This document shows, piece by piece, positions 40,427 to 49,666 of a DNA stretch of 64,000 nucleotides. The notes beneath the pieces were generated by a model. It had not been told where the DNA came from. It did not search any database and saw only the letters and a program-made list of their open reading frames with translations. The DNA is from JAAYXE01 sp964391195 (GTDB lineage: Bacteria; Chloroflexota; Anaerolineae; Anaerolineales; UBA4823). The translations under genes were made by a program, and so were the position numbers. Location of the stretch: assembly GCA_964391195.1 (NCBI GenBank), contig CAYMLG010000010.1, positions 1-64,000 on the forward strand. Reading direction: 5' to 3'. Every line of letters begins with the position of its first letter. The first letter of the stretch is position 1.

Positions 40427-41899
40427 TCACCTCCCGTACAACATTAATTTATCATCTTCGTAAAGCAAATCCCAGCCATTGGCATCCAGATGAGCGATCA
40501 CCGGCATCTCCGGCTCCAGCAGGACCAGTCTCACCTGCCAACTGTCGAGTGTCTTCTGCCAGCCGGCCTCCCCCCGCACAACCTGCAGCCATTGGCTGAT
40601 GATCTCCTCGGTGTACAAATCCGTGCGGCCATCGATGAACACCGGATACTCGGGCAGCGCCCACAGCAGGTAGTCGCCCCAATAATAAGAATTGAACAGG
40701 CGTCCGGGTGGGCGTTCGTTCCGCAAGAATTCCACCGCTCCGCCAGGCAGCGAGGCGAGCCGGGAAGCATTATCTTCGGGGATCGCCAGCCCGGTGTTGA
40801 AAACCACAGCCAGAGACAGCAGCCCGAACAGGATATAGTTCGCCCTGGATTGCCGCGCTCCAACCGGACGATCGAACTTTAAATACAGGCCCAGCTTGCG
40901 CCGGAGAACCTCCAGCACAGACACGGCGTAACGGGCGATCACGATAGGCGCTGCCAGGGCGAACAGGGCGATATTCCGCTCCGCCATCAGGCTTAGAAAA
41001 GCGAAGCCGGCGAAAAGCAGAAAATCGACAACTGCCAGGCGCCGACGAGAGAAGCCAACCACGCCGAATCCAAACAGCAGCAGACAGACGAAAGGCAGGA
41101 CGCCCAGGTTGTGAAAGTCCGGGGACCGCCACGCCTGGATGTGGGTCTGCAAAGCCTCGATCTCAACCATCCTCGCCCCACGCGCCGCCAACACCGATCC
41201 CGAAGGATTGATGTAAATCGCGACCACCATGAGCAGTCCGGCGATGATGAGCGGGCGGGACTCCCGGTACAGGGCCTGGAGCGTCTCCGGCTCTCCGATT
41301 TTTGTCAAATCCACGCGCTCCACCTGGCCCGCCAGATAGGCCGCCAGCAGGAGGAAACCGGTCACATACCCGCTATGGCTGTTCACCCAGGCCACCATCA
41401 AGGCCGGCAGCCACAGCAGATGCCGCCCCGCGCGCAGGCGCTGTTCCGGTTCGTCCGCGCGGTGGAAATCTTCGAGGATAGAGAGGTACACTGCAGTGAG
41501 CAGGAATGTAACCAGGTGAGGCCCGGCGGCCCAGTAAATCCTCGCCGCGGCCGCCCCCAGCACGATGAGAAAAGCCCGCAGGATCGGCCCGCCGGTAAGG
41601 GTTCGCCAGACGAACGCGTAGGTTGCGGTCACCATCAGCGCGGTCCATAAATTCAGCCCGCCTACCCCCAGCAGGCGGTGGATCATCGCCATCGGCGCTT
41701 CGACCAACCACCCGGGGGAGATCCAGGGCTCACCACCTCGAGTGTAGGAGAACGGATCCACTTGCGGGATCGCCCGGTTCTCCAGCATCCACTCTCCAGC
41801 CCGCAGATGCCGCCACGTACCGGCATCCACCGGAATCCGGGAAGCCATCGCAAACACGGCTAGCAGCGTGAGTAGATAAACAAAATGCCTGGTCCGCAA
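40427..41899 (-). CDS. Polytopic membrane protein of the GT-C-like type
   Basis: 490 residues, multi-pass. Near the N-terminus: IPVDAGTWRHLRAGEWMLEN followed by PFSYTRGGEPWISPGWLVE, a pattern seen in many uncharacterised bacterial GT-C-like proteins with a conserved His after the acidic residue. The C-terminal hydrophilic domain (from about 395) has EYPVFIDGRTDLYTEE. Glycan modification is plausible from the company it keeps; no substrate can be named. Confidence 0.75.
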   Translation of the reverse strand: MRTRHFVYLLTLLAVFAMASRIPVDAGTWRHLRAGEWMLENRAIPQVDPFSYTRGGEPWISPGWLVEAPMAMIHRLLGVGGLNLWTALMVTATYAFVWRTLTGGPILRAFLIVLGAAAARIYWAAGPHLVTFLLTAVYLSILEDFHRADEPEQRLRAGRHLLWLPALMVAWVNSHSGYVTGFLLLAAYLAGQVERVDLTKIGEPETLQALYRESRPLIIAGLLMVVAIYINPSGSVLAARGARMVEIEALQTHIQAWRSPDFHNLGVLPFVCLLLFGFGVVGFSRRRLAVVDFLLFAGFAFLSLMAERNIALFALAAPIVIARYAVSVLEVLRRKLGLYLKFDRPVGARQSRANYILFGLLSLAVVFNTGLAIPEDNASRLASLPGGAVEFLRNERPPGRLFNSYYWGDYLLWALPEYPVFIDGRTDLYTEEIISQWLQVVRGEAGWQKTLDSWQVRLVLLEPEMPVIAHLDANGWDLLYEDDKLMLYGR

Positions 41900-42083
41900 G
41901 GAATCTTTCCAAGCCTCGTTGCCCGATCAATTCAGGACGGGTGCCATGCTGTACTCAATCATCGTATTCGATCAACAAACGACCTGAGAGAAGAGTATAA
42001 CATACACGAATAACGCCTTTGCAATTCTTCACAAAAAAGCAAACGATTTTAGACGAGGCCGCTCACGGAGCAGGATACAAAGT

Positions 42084-43793
42084 TCACGGTTGTGTGGTGT
42101 GCCCGAGCCCGATCTCCGTTGGGCGGACCGGCCTGGATAGGTCGTAGAATACTTGAAAATCGCCGATGAGCTTTTCCTGCCACCCGATTCCCTGCTGTGC
42201 GAACTGCTCCCGTAGATAATCGTTCAACTCCGGATGGTGGGTGGTGATATATGCCACACGCTCCGCCTCTTCCACCAGATCATCGTATCGCCTATAGCGG
42301 TCATCTCGCTCGGTGTAACGAAAATCGAGATGGTATGGCAGTCGCGGGACAAAAACCAGCTCTTCGCCGCTAAGAAACGCCAGGGGATAGCTCACCCAAT
42401 AGTTGGTATAGCCCCGCCTCTCGCCCTGCTCGCGCAAAAAGGCGATTAGTTCGGGCATGAAGCGCTGGTCCACCTGGGCTGGAGGATAGAATTGAGTGGT
42501 GATGCCGGGTGGATTTGTCCGCACACACTGTACCGTCCCCCACAGATGGAATAACAGCAGCAGCGGGACGAATGCCAAAGTCCATTTCCCCTGTCTCGAC
42601 GAGAACCGGTGCAGCACCTGCCCGGCGAACAGCGCCATTGGAACTGCCAGGGGTACAAAATAGCGCCCGGAAGGGTCGGCGCCGAAATGCGAGAAGATGA
42701 ACGCCAGAACCAGCACGACGCTCAATCCGAAGAGAATCACTTCCCGCGGGTTCTGCCTGGCTGCCGCAGGCAACCGGTTCAAGACCAGGGCAGTCACCCC
42801 GATCCAAAACATGAGCACAAACGGGATGAGCGGCACCGCCAGCCAGGTCACATCCCAGGGCGGGCGTAGGCCTAAGATGACCGTGCTCCCCAGCAAAAGG
42901 AAATTGCGGACGTGCTCCGCAGCCCGCAAGACCCAATGGGCTTGTGCGGCGGAGGCGATCGCCCCTCCCCGCAGCTCCCACAGCAGTTGTCCAAAGTCCG
43001 TCTGCAGGGCGAACACCCACCAGGGCGCCGATCCCAGCAAAAAGGCCAGGGCCGTGGTGATGGACACGGGGAGCAGACCTCTCACCCGGTGCCAATCCAG
43101 GGTCACCCACCGAGCGGAAAATGACAGGGCCTGCACCGGGACCGTTCCTGGCCGTTCATCCCTGATCCAGGCGAACAACCGGACAGCCAAAAACACAGCG
43201 GATGGGACGGTGTACACCAGGGTCAGGCCGAAAGCCCACAGGCCCAACCCAACCAGGAACGCCCATACCCCCCAGCCGGCCAGGGTTCCCGAGGCGCCTC
43301 CCGGGCGGATCTGATCTGCCAGCCTGAAACCTGCCAACAAAATGAGGTTCCCCAGCAGCAGCGCTTCACCATAACCGCCCAGGGAAACAGTGGTGTAAAG
43401 GGTGACGTTCACCGTTGGGATCGCCAGCAGCCAGGCTGCCAGTGCCCCCGCCTGCCAGGAACCGAACACCACTTTCCCCAGCTGCGCCGTGGTGACGATC
43501 ACCCCCAGGTAAAGAAGCAGTTGAACAAGGCGGATGACCCACACCTGCTGGCCAAATATAACGAAACCCAGCGCCACCAGGGCTGCATCCAGGCTGCCCA
43601 TGTAAGCCTGCCCGTAGAAGAAAATTGGGCGCCCTCCCTGATGGATGTGACGTGCCATCAGCGCCACCACCGCCTCGTCAGCGTTGAAAGGCAGTGCATC
43701 GCCCAACATCAGCCAGATCTTTAAAATGGCCGCAGTCGCCAGTGCCAGAATGAGCGCAGTACTTTCCCCGATCTCAATTTTGAAGGCTTTCAT
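42084..43793 (-). CDS. GT39/ArnT-like membrane glycosyltransferase
   Basis: 569 residues from ATG 43793, giving a short basic N-terminus before helix 1. The frame is open to 43856 and other ATGs (43808, 43835) are possible; no clear ribosome site at any. First-loop motif ALPFNADEAVVALMARHI (Asp39-Glu40) is the GT39-like acidic pair; GQAYMGSLDAALVALGF follows. The C-terminal domain (about 400-569) is soluble. It is the farthest-upstream member of the minus-strand glycan genes, 184 bp from the next; that gap shows no feature. Confidence 0.82.
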   Translation of the reverse strand: MKAFKIEIGESTALILALATAAILKIWLMLGDALPFNADEAVVALMARHIHQGGRPIFFYGQAYMGSLDAALVALGFVIFGQQVWVIRLVQLLLYLGVIVTTAQLGKVVFGSWQAGALAAWLLAIPTVNVTLYTTVSLGGYGEALLLGNLILLAGFRLADQIRPGGASGTLAGWGVWAFLVGLGLWAFGLTLVYTVPSAVFLAVRLFAWIRDERPGTVPVQALSFSARWVTLDWHRVRGLLPVSITTALAFLLGSAPWWVFALQTDFGQLLWELRGGAIASAAQAHWVLRAAEHVRNFLLLGSTVILGLRPPWDVTWLAVPLIPFVLMFWIGVTALVLNRLPAAARQNPREVILFGLSVVLVLAFIFSHFGADPSGRYFVPLAVPMALFAGQVLHRFSSRQGKWTLAFVPLLLLFHLWGTVQCVRTNPPGITTQFYPPAQVDQRFMPELIAFLREQGERRGYTNYWVSYPLAFLSGEELVFVPRLPYHLDFRYTERDDRYRRYDDLVEEAERVAYITTHHPELNDYLREQFAQQGIGWQEKLIGDFQVFYDLSRPVRPTEIGLGHTTQP

Positions 43794-44077
43794 AAGATAA
43801 CGAAACATGAACACATACAATAGAAGCATGCGACCAGAGGCGCTACAAACCTCCAAGACCTGCCACCGGTCATCTGGATTGCCCGGCAGCTGTCCGGTGG
43901 ACGAACGCTTTAGAGTTACTTGGTTACCTTCAGGTATGCAAGAAACATTCTAGCACGGTCCGGCGGCAAGCGCGCTAACAGTTCAGGTAGCGCTTCAATT
44001 TACAACGCTCGAGGGGGAAATCGGAGCAGGCTGAAACTAATCGTCCGGATGCTCGTGGGAGGTTTGGACCTTCGCCG

Positions 44078-45256
44078 TCAGCAGTGGTTATCTTTGATGA
44101 ACTTCAGCGGGTCGATATAGTGGGCGATCACCTCCCGCTTTATCGCCAGTTGGGCCTTTTGGAATTTCGGGTTCGAGGGGCTTACTTTCGCCTTTTGCAG
44201 GGCCCGCACTTCGGTCAGATTTGGCCAGTGCGAAGGGCGGGTCTTCAACAGCCCGCTGTAGCAAATGTCGAAGTGGAGGTGCCAGCCGGTCACCTGCCCA
44301 GCCGGGAGCCCGACTGAAGCGATGAACTGGCCACGCTTGACCGGCTCCCCCTTGCTCACGAATATCCGGTCTTCCACGTGCCCGTAGCGGCTGTGCACCG
44401 GCTGCCGCCGGGTGGTCCCATCCGGCAGCGTGACTGCCGCATCCGGGTGCTCGATGACCACAATGTTCCCCCAGGAGCCGGCCGGGCCGGCAAATATCAC
44501 CACCCCATCGCCGACGGCGTAGATCGGCTGGCCGCGGTCCGCGTGCGACGGGCCGGGCAGGTTCAGGTCCGCTCCGGTGTGATAACCCAGGCTGTACCAG
44601 CTCAGATAGGGATTGAAATCGAACCAATTTCCGGTCCAGATCGGATACTTACCGAACATCACCCCCCCGGTGGCGAACGGCCCATCGCGCTCGATCTGAG
44701 TCCCAACCGGGGAGGAGAAGCCATCTCCAGAAGGAAGGGGCATGGAGAACAACGGCGTCCAACGCACCGGTCCGAAAGCGGCTTCCGCCGGGGGATCTTC
44801 CGTGCTCAGGTCAAACTGGCGCACCCGCCCGCTGAGAGGGTTGCTCACCGGATCGAGGTCATACTCACCCAGCGGATGCCACACGTCGAACAGATCGAAC
44901 ATATCCACCGCCGTCACCGGGTCCTCGAACTGCTCGACCCCGTTCAGAAAGCGGAAATTATGGGCGACTGAGAAGATGGCCCGCCGTGTGGTGGCATGCT
45001 TACCCGGCACAAAGACTTCCACCCGGTAGCGTCCTGGGGGGCAGCCGGGCGGCATCAGGTGGTCCACGATCACTTCCAGGTTGCGGTTCGTCGGCCGGTA
45101 CCAGATCTGGAAAGACCGCCCGGTCGCGGGGTCCTGGCGGGTGAAGCGCTTCCACTGCGCTTCCAGGGCTGCTCTCCGCTGCGGATCGTCGTTATCCCAA
45201 TATTCGATCTTGCACAGCGTATCGTCATCGGTCAGCGCATAAACGGGTGTGAGCAT
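44078..45256 (-). CDS. M23-type (LytM) metallopeptidase without a visible signal peptide
   Basis: 392 residues. The C-terminal half is a LytM/M23 domain: zinc ligands His226 and Asp230 (YHTGADLNLPG), catalytic His293 in HSRYGHVEDR, and HLHFD with His326/His328. The usual fold GDGVVIFAGPAGSWGNIVVI is present. These cleave peptidoglycan cross-bridges. The first 200 residues are hydrophilic (YWDNDDPQRRAALEAQWKRF), similar to no domain I know. There is no hydrophobic signal at the N-terminus, unusual for a wall hydrolase; it may be a cytoplasmic or non-classically exported enzyme. AGGAGGG precedes the ATG. Divergent neighbours are absent. Confidence 0.88.
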   Translation of the reverse strand: MLTPVYALTDDDTLCKIEYWDNDDPQRRAALEAQWKRFTRQDPATGRSFQIWYRPTNRNLEVIVDHLMPPGCPPGRYRVEVFVPGKHATTRRAIFSVAHNFRFLNGVEQFEDPVTAVDMFDLFDVWHPLGEYDLDPVSNPLSGRVRQFDLSTEDPPAEAAFGPVRWTPLFSMPLPSGDGFSSPVGTQIERDGPFATGGVMFGKYPIWTGNWFDFNPYLSWYSLGYHTGADLNLPGPSHADRGQPIYAVGDGVVIFAGPAGSWGNIVVIEHPDAAVTLPDGTTRRQPVHSRYGHVEDRIFVSKGEPVKRGQFIASVGLPAGQVTGWHLHFDICYSGLLKTRPSHWPNLTEVRALQKAKVSPSNPKFQKAQLAIKREVIAHYIDPLKFIKDNHC

Positions 45257-45352
45257 GGTCCCTCCTGAATCAGACTAAAAGAACATATAAAAGGCTATTT
45301 GATCTTAGACAAAAAAGATCCTTTTGTCAACAATGTGTCCATCACAAACCTT

Positions 45353-45405
45353 GGCTTTCTCAAGAATGGTCCTTATCAAGCCTGGCTTACGATTTTGAGA
45401 AAGCC
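45353..45405. repeat. MITE-like palindromic element, short copy E
   Basis: GGCTTTCTCAAGAAT at 45353 and CTTACGATTTTGAGAAAGCC at 45386-45405 are inverted copies of the ends seen at 62-168 and 57943-58048. The central palindromic core is missing, so this is a deletion derivative of about 53 bp, placed between the M23 gene and the fad operon. Confidence 0.65.
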
Positions 45406-45429
45406 AGGCACCACAAGCCGGTGGGTTAA

Positions 45430-45460
45430 CGAAAATGGGGCGGTTTTTCACCGCCCCATT
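45430..45460 (-). terminator. Terminator of the fad operon
   Basis: AATGGGGCGGT (45434-45444) and ACCGCCCCATT (45450-45460), loop 5 bases, followed on the minus strand by TTTTC. It lies 17 bp after the SCP2 stop, the last gene of the operon. Confidence 0.75.
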
Positions 45461-45476
45461 CTGCGCCTCGGCCAGA

Positions 45477-45806
45477 TCAACCCATCTTGAAAAATGTGGG
45501 CAACTTCATCGCCAGATTCAGGTCGCCGGCCAGCTTCAGCTTGCCCATCATAAAGGCCTGCATGGCGTTGGTTTTTCCCACGATCACGTCCTTATAATCC
45601 TGGGCATCGGCAGTCAGGGTCATATTCGGGTTCTCTGCCACCCCCTCGACCACCTGGCACTGACCATCTTTGATGGTCACGATCCAGTCGCCGCCTTCAT
45701 CACCGGTCAGGTGGTACTGCAGCACCGTATTGACACCTTCTGCATTTTCGGGTTTGAACGCCCGAGGCATCCGCGACATCAGGTCGCTCACAGAAATATC
45801 CGTCAT
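45477..45806 (-). CDS. SCP2 sterol-carrier-like protein
   Basis: 109 residues, the whole SCP2 lipid-binding fold: NTVLQYHLTGDEGGDWIVTI, PNMTLTADAQDYKDVIVGKT and MMGKLKLAGDLNLAMKLPTF. Such proteins bind acyl-CoA or other lipids in the cytoplasm. It is the last gene of the beta-oxidation operon, 85 bp after thiolase, so it probably presents acyl-CoA to those enzymes. A GTG at 45809 could be the start. Confidence 0.93.
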   Translation of the reverse strand: MTDISVSDLMSRMPRAFKPENAEGVNTVLQYHLTGDEGGDWIVTIKDGQCQVVEGVAENPNMTLTADAQDYKDVIVGKTNAMQAFMMGKLKLAGDLNLAMKLPTFFKMG

Positions 45807-45891
45807 CACCTTTCAACTCCTCGAATAGTTTTTCACTCATCCCTCACTGCGGTTGCCGCCTCAAGGCCTCCACCCGCAGCATGGGTGAATT

Positions 45892-47091
45892 CTACGATAG
45901 ATTTTCAAAAATACCGGCCGCGCCCATGCCGCCGCCAATGCACATGGTGACCATCCCGTACCGGGCGCTGCGGCGCTTCATCTCATTGATGATCTGCGTT
46001 GTCAGCTTGGCGCCGGTGCAGCCCAGGGGGTGGCCCAGAGCGATCGCTCCGCCGTTGACGTTCACCTTCTCCAGGTCCATCCCCAGTTCCCGGATCACAG
46101 CCAGAGCCTGGGCAGCGAAGGCCTCGTTCAATTCGATCAGGTCGATATCGTCCAGAGAGAGCCCGGCCCGTTGGAGCGCTTTGGGCACAGCCTCGATCGG
46201 GCCGATGCCCATCAGTTCCGGCGGGACCCCGGCGACGGCGAAGGAGATGAAGCGCACCAGGGGTTTGAGCCCCAACGCTTCCGCTTTCGCTCGCGACATG
46301 ACCAGCACCGCGGCCGCCCCGTCGGACATCTGGGACGAGTTGCCGGCCGTCACCGTACCGCCCTCCTTGAAGGCTGGGCGCAGTTTCGCCAACGTTTCCA
46401 GGTTCGTATCCGCCCGAGGGCCTTCATCTCGCCGTAGGGTGACCGTCCTCCGGGTCGGCTTCCCGTTCCCGTCCAATTCTACCAACTCCACCTCGACCGG
46501 CACCAGTTCATCGTCAAACAGGCCCGATTCGACCGCTTTCACCGCCCTCTGGTGGCTGCGCAGGGCGAAAGCATCCTGATCTTCGCGGCTGACCCCGTAT
46601 TTTGCGGCCACATTTTCCGCGGTAAGGCCCATATTGGTAAACACTTCCGGACAATCGGCAGCGAAAACCGGGTCAGGTGCGAACTTATTGCCCGTCATCG
46701 GCACCATGCTCATCGATTCGACGCCGCCAGCGACGATGACCTCCGCCTGACCGGCCATGATCTGGTAAGCGGCGTGGGCGATGCTCTGCAGCCCGGAAGA
46801 ACAGAAGCGGTTGATCGTCTCCCCGCCGGTGGAGTTCGGCAGGCCGGCCTTGATCGCCACCAGGCGGGCCAGGTTCATCCCCTGTTCCCCTTCGGGGAAG
46901 GCACAGCCTAAAATGACATCTTCCACTTCACCCGGGTCCACGCCCTTCGCCCGTCTGAACAGGTCTTTGATCACCGCGGCAGCCATCTCTTCCGGACGGG
47001 CCGAGGCGACTACCCCGCGTTTGGCCTTTCCGACCGGCGTGCGCGCCGCAGCGACGATGACGGCCTCGTGAGGGTTCGTATTCACAGTCAT
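45892..47091 (-). CDS. fadA: Acetyl-CoA acyltransferase (thiolase)
   Basis: 399 residues. Active-site nucleophile Cys97 (NRFCSSGLQSIAHAA), the His in NGGAIALGHPLGCTGAK, and the C-terminal Cys in TMCIGGGMGAAG. It releases acetyl-CoA from 3-ketoacyl-CoA, the last step of a beta-oxidation round. 17 bp downstream of the FadN-like gene in the order seen in the Bacillus fadNAE operon. Confidence 0.96.
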   Translation of the reverse strand: MTVNTNPHEAVIVAAARTPVGKAKRGVVASARPEEMAAAVIKDLFRRAKGVDPGEVEDVILGCAFPEGEQGMNLARLVAIKAGLPNSTGGETINRFCSSGLQSIAHAAYQIMAGQAEVIVAGGVESMSMVPMTGNKFAPDPVFAADCPEVFTNMGLTAENVAAKYGVSREDQDAFALRSHQRAVKAVESGLFDDELVPVEVELVELDGNGKPTRRTVTLRRDEGPRADTNLETLAKLRPAFKEGGTVTAGNSSQMSDGAAAVLVMSRAKAEALGLKPLVRFISFAVAGVPPELMGIGPIEAVPKALQRAGLSLDDIDLIELNEAFAAQALAVIRELGMDLEKVNVNGGAIALGHPLGCTGAKLTTQIINEMKRRSARYGMVTMCIGGGMGAAGIFENLS

Positions 47092-47108
47092 GGAATGACC
47101 TCCTTAGA

Positions 47109-49529
47109 CTAATTCCTTAGCACTTTACCGGTCTGCAGGATGTTCCACATCCGCTGCTGGGTCTTCTCTTCCCCACACAGCGATAGGAAGGCTTCCCGCT
47201 CCAGGTCGAGGATATACTGCTCGTTCACCCAGGTCGGGTTCGTCAGGTCGCCGCCGGTGAGCACGTTTGCCAGTTTGTTGGCGATATACGCCTCATACTC
47301 GGTGATATAGCCACCTTCTTTCATCATAAAGATGCCCACCTGCAGAGCGGCCAGCGAGTCCCGGCCTCCGGCGTAGATCAGTTCCGGCGCCGGGGGGCGG
47401 TAGCCGGTCGCGTTCATATGGAGCACTTCTTTCTTGGCTTCGGCCAGCAAATGGTCCCGGTTCATCACCACCCGGTCGCAGGCGGAGAGGATCCCCAGAT
47501 CGCGCGCCTCTTCGGCGCTGGTCGCCACCTTAGCCAGCCCGATCTGTTCGAAAATGCGCTGCAGGAACGGCAGGCTGTTGGCATGCTGAGTCTGCATCGC
47601 CGGGTTGAGGATGCGGCGCATCATCTCTTTCGTACCGCCTCCCGCCGGGATCACCCCGGCCCCGATCTCGACCAGCCCGGCGTACAGTTCGGCGGCGGCA
47701 ACCACCCGCGAGGCGTACATGGTGATCTCGGCCCCGCCCCCCAGGGCCAGCCCGGCCGGGGCGACGATCACCGGCTTCGGTGAGTAGCGCATGCGCATGT
47801 TGATGTCCTGCATCTTCTTCACCGCCGCATCCAGTTGGTCCCACATCCCGCTCTGGGCGCCCATCACCACCATGAACAGGTTCGCCCCGGCGGAGAAGTT
47901 GGCGGCTTCGTTGCCGACCACCAGCCCGTCGAAATCCGTCTCCAGGCAGTCCAGCCCCTGGGTGATCATGTTGAAGATGTCATCATCGAGGGCGTTCATC
48001 TTGGTGTGGAATTCCACACAGGCCACGCCCTCCCCCAGGTCCACCAGGGTAGCCGACGGATTTTTGCTGACCACTTTCCCGGCGCTCTTCTGGTCCTTCA
48101 AGAAGATCAACCCCTTCTCCTGCTGGAGGGGCTGGTAAGCTCGCATGGACGGGTTATAGGCTGCGATTTTCCGGTCGCCCTGGTATTGGTAGAAGGTCGG
48201 GGAACCGCCCGCCAGCATCTCGTCCACCCAGGGGGCGGGTGGGAAGCCAGCGAGACGCATCGCATCCGCCGTCTCGGCCACCCCCAGCATATCCCAGGTC
48301 TCGAAGGGGCCAGCTTCCAGTCCGAACCCCCAGACCATGGCGTTATCGATCGGCACCGGCGTATCGGCGATCTCCGGGATCCGCTCCGAGGCATAGGCCA
48401 GGCTTTGGTAGGTGATGGCCCGCACCAACTCCCCGGCCCGGTCCTCTGCCGCCAGCATGATCTTCAGCCGCTCGCCCAGGTTGGACTTGTCCCTGGCCTT
48501 TCCAATCGAATCGAAGCGCACCTTCTGCGGCGGCTGGTATTCCAGCGTCTCCAGGTTCAGCGGCCAGAATTCCTTCTTCCCGTCCGCCTTGACTTCCTTA
48601 TAAAACCCCTGGCGGGTCTTGTTGCCCAGGCGGCCTTGTTCCACCAGGGTTGCAATCAGCTTGTTCACCCGCTCGGAGTTCAAGTAGCGCAGGGCGTGCT
48701 CGTCGTGCGGGATGGCCGGGGCCAGGTTCTTCCCCACGTGATCCCACACATCAATGCCCACCAGGTCGATCAGGCGGAAAGTGGCCGTTTTGGGCCGCCC
48801 GATCACCGGCCCGGTGATGGCATCCACTTCCTCGACCGTGTACCCATTCTTGAGGATGTAATCAAGCGCAAATGCTCCGCCGCCAAATGCCAGGCGGTTG
48901 CCGATGAAGTTCGGCGTATCCTTCGCCAGCACGATCCCCTTCCCCAGGCGGTATTCACCGAAATGGGTGATCGCCTCCACCACTTTGGGCAGCGTCTCCC
49001 CGGTGGGGATCACCTCCAGCAGTTTCAAGTAGCGCGGAGGGTTGAAGAAATGTGTGCCCAGGAAGTGCTGGCGGAAGCTCTCCGAGCGCCCCGCGGCGAT
49101 CGAGGCCACCGGCAGGCCGGAGGTGTTGGTGCTGATGATCGTTGTCTCTTTGCGGACGGCGTCGATGCGCTCCATCAACTGCTGCTTGATCTTCAGGTTT
49201 TCCACGATGGCTTCGATCACCCAATCCGCCTCTCGTATGGCATCGAAGTCGTCCTCCAGGTTGCCGGCGGTCACCATGCGGGCTGCCCGCTCGTTGAAGA
49301 AGTTGGCCGGCCTGGCCTCTTTCGCCCGGTCCAGGCCCTGCTGCACGATCCGGTTCCGCACCCGGCGGTCTTCGAGCGTCAGCCCTTTTTTCTGTTCATC
49401 GGGTGTCAGTTCCCTGGGGATGACGTCCAGCAGGGTCACCCGCACCCCGGCATTCGCCAGGTGCGCAGCGATCGCCGCCCCCATTGTCCCGGCGCCGATG
49501 ACCACTGCCTGATGAATCTGGTACTTCAT
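47109..49529 (-). CDS. fadN: FadN-like 3-hydroxyacyl-CoA dehydrogenase/enoyl-CoA hydratase fusion
   Basis: 806 residues. N-terminal NAD-binding domain (VVIGAGTMGAAIAAHLANAG, residues 8-27), dehydrogenase C-terminal domain (GNRLAFGGGAFALDYI; RKTRQGFYKE), and a crotonase-like domain about 500-690 (LALGGGAEITMYASRVVAAA). This order, dehydrogenase first, matches FadN rather than FadB/FadJ, which have the hydratase first. It carries out the two middle steps of beta-oxidation. AAAGGAG lies 7 bp upstream of the ATG. The 137 bp to the next gene (49530-49666) hold no clear feature. Confidence 0.94.
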   Translation of the reverse strand: MKYQIHQAVVIGAGTMGAAIAAHLANAGVRVTLLDVIPRELTPDEQKKGLTLEDRRVRNRIVQQGLDRAKEARPANFFNERAARMVTAGNLEDDFDAIREADWVIEAIVENLKIKQQLMERIDAVRKETTIISTNTSGLPVASIAAGRSESFRQHFLGTHFFNPPRYLKLLEVIPTGETLPKVVEAITHFGEYRLGKGIVLAKDTPNFIGNRLAFGGGAFALDYILKNGYTVEEVDAITGPVIGRPKTATFRLIDLVGIDVWDHVGKNLAPAIPHDEHALRYLNSERVNKLIATLVEQGRLGNKTRQGFYKEVKADGKKEFWPLNLETLEYQPPQKVRFDSIGKARDKSNLGERLKIMLAAEDRAGELVRAITYQSLAYASERIPEIADTPVPIDNAMVWGFGLEAGPFETWDMLGVAETADAMRLAGFPPAPWVDEMLAGGSPTFYQYQGDRKIAAYNPSMRAYQPLQQEKGLIFLKDQKSAGKVVSKNPSATLVDLGEGVACVEFHTKMNALDDDIFNMITQGLDCLETDFDGLVVGNEAANFSAGANLFMVVMGAQSGMWDQLDAAVKKMQDINMRMRYSPKPVIVAPAGLALGGGAEITMYASRVVAAAELYAGLVEIGAGVIPAGGGTKEMMRRILNPAMQTQHANSLPFLQRIFEQIGLAKVATSAEEARDLGILSACDRVVMNRDHLLAEAKKEVLHMNATGYRPPAPELIYAGGRDSLAALQVGIFMMKEGGYITEYEAYIANKLANVLTGGDLTNPTWVNEQYILDLEREAFLSLCGEEKTQQRMWNILQTGKVLRN

Positions 49530-49666
49530 TTCTGGTTTCTCCTTTAGCTCCTGTGCGGTCCCTTAGCGCAGGGCGGTGTGAGAGCCGCCCAGGCCCAGGG
49601 AACAAACCGTGTTGAACTGCGCCCGGCCCGGGGAAGGCGCGATAGCGTGCCTCGGGCCAGGCGGGT

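Noticed and set aside
47835..49547. Long plus-strand frame opposite the fadN gene.
   Set aside because: It mirrors the codon pattern of the real gene and shows no motif; the minus-strand product has full FadN features and a ribosome site.
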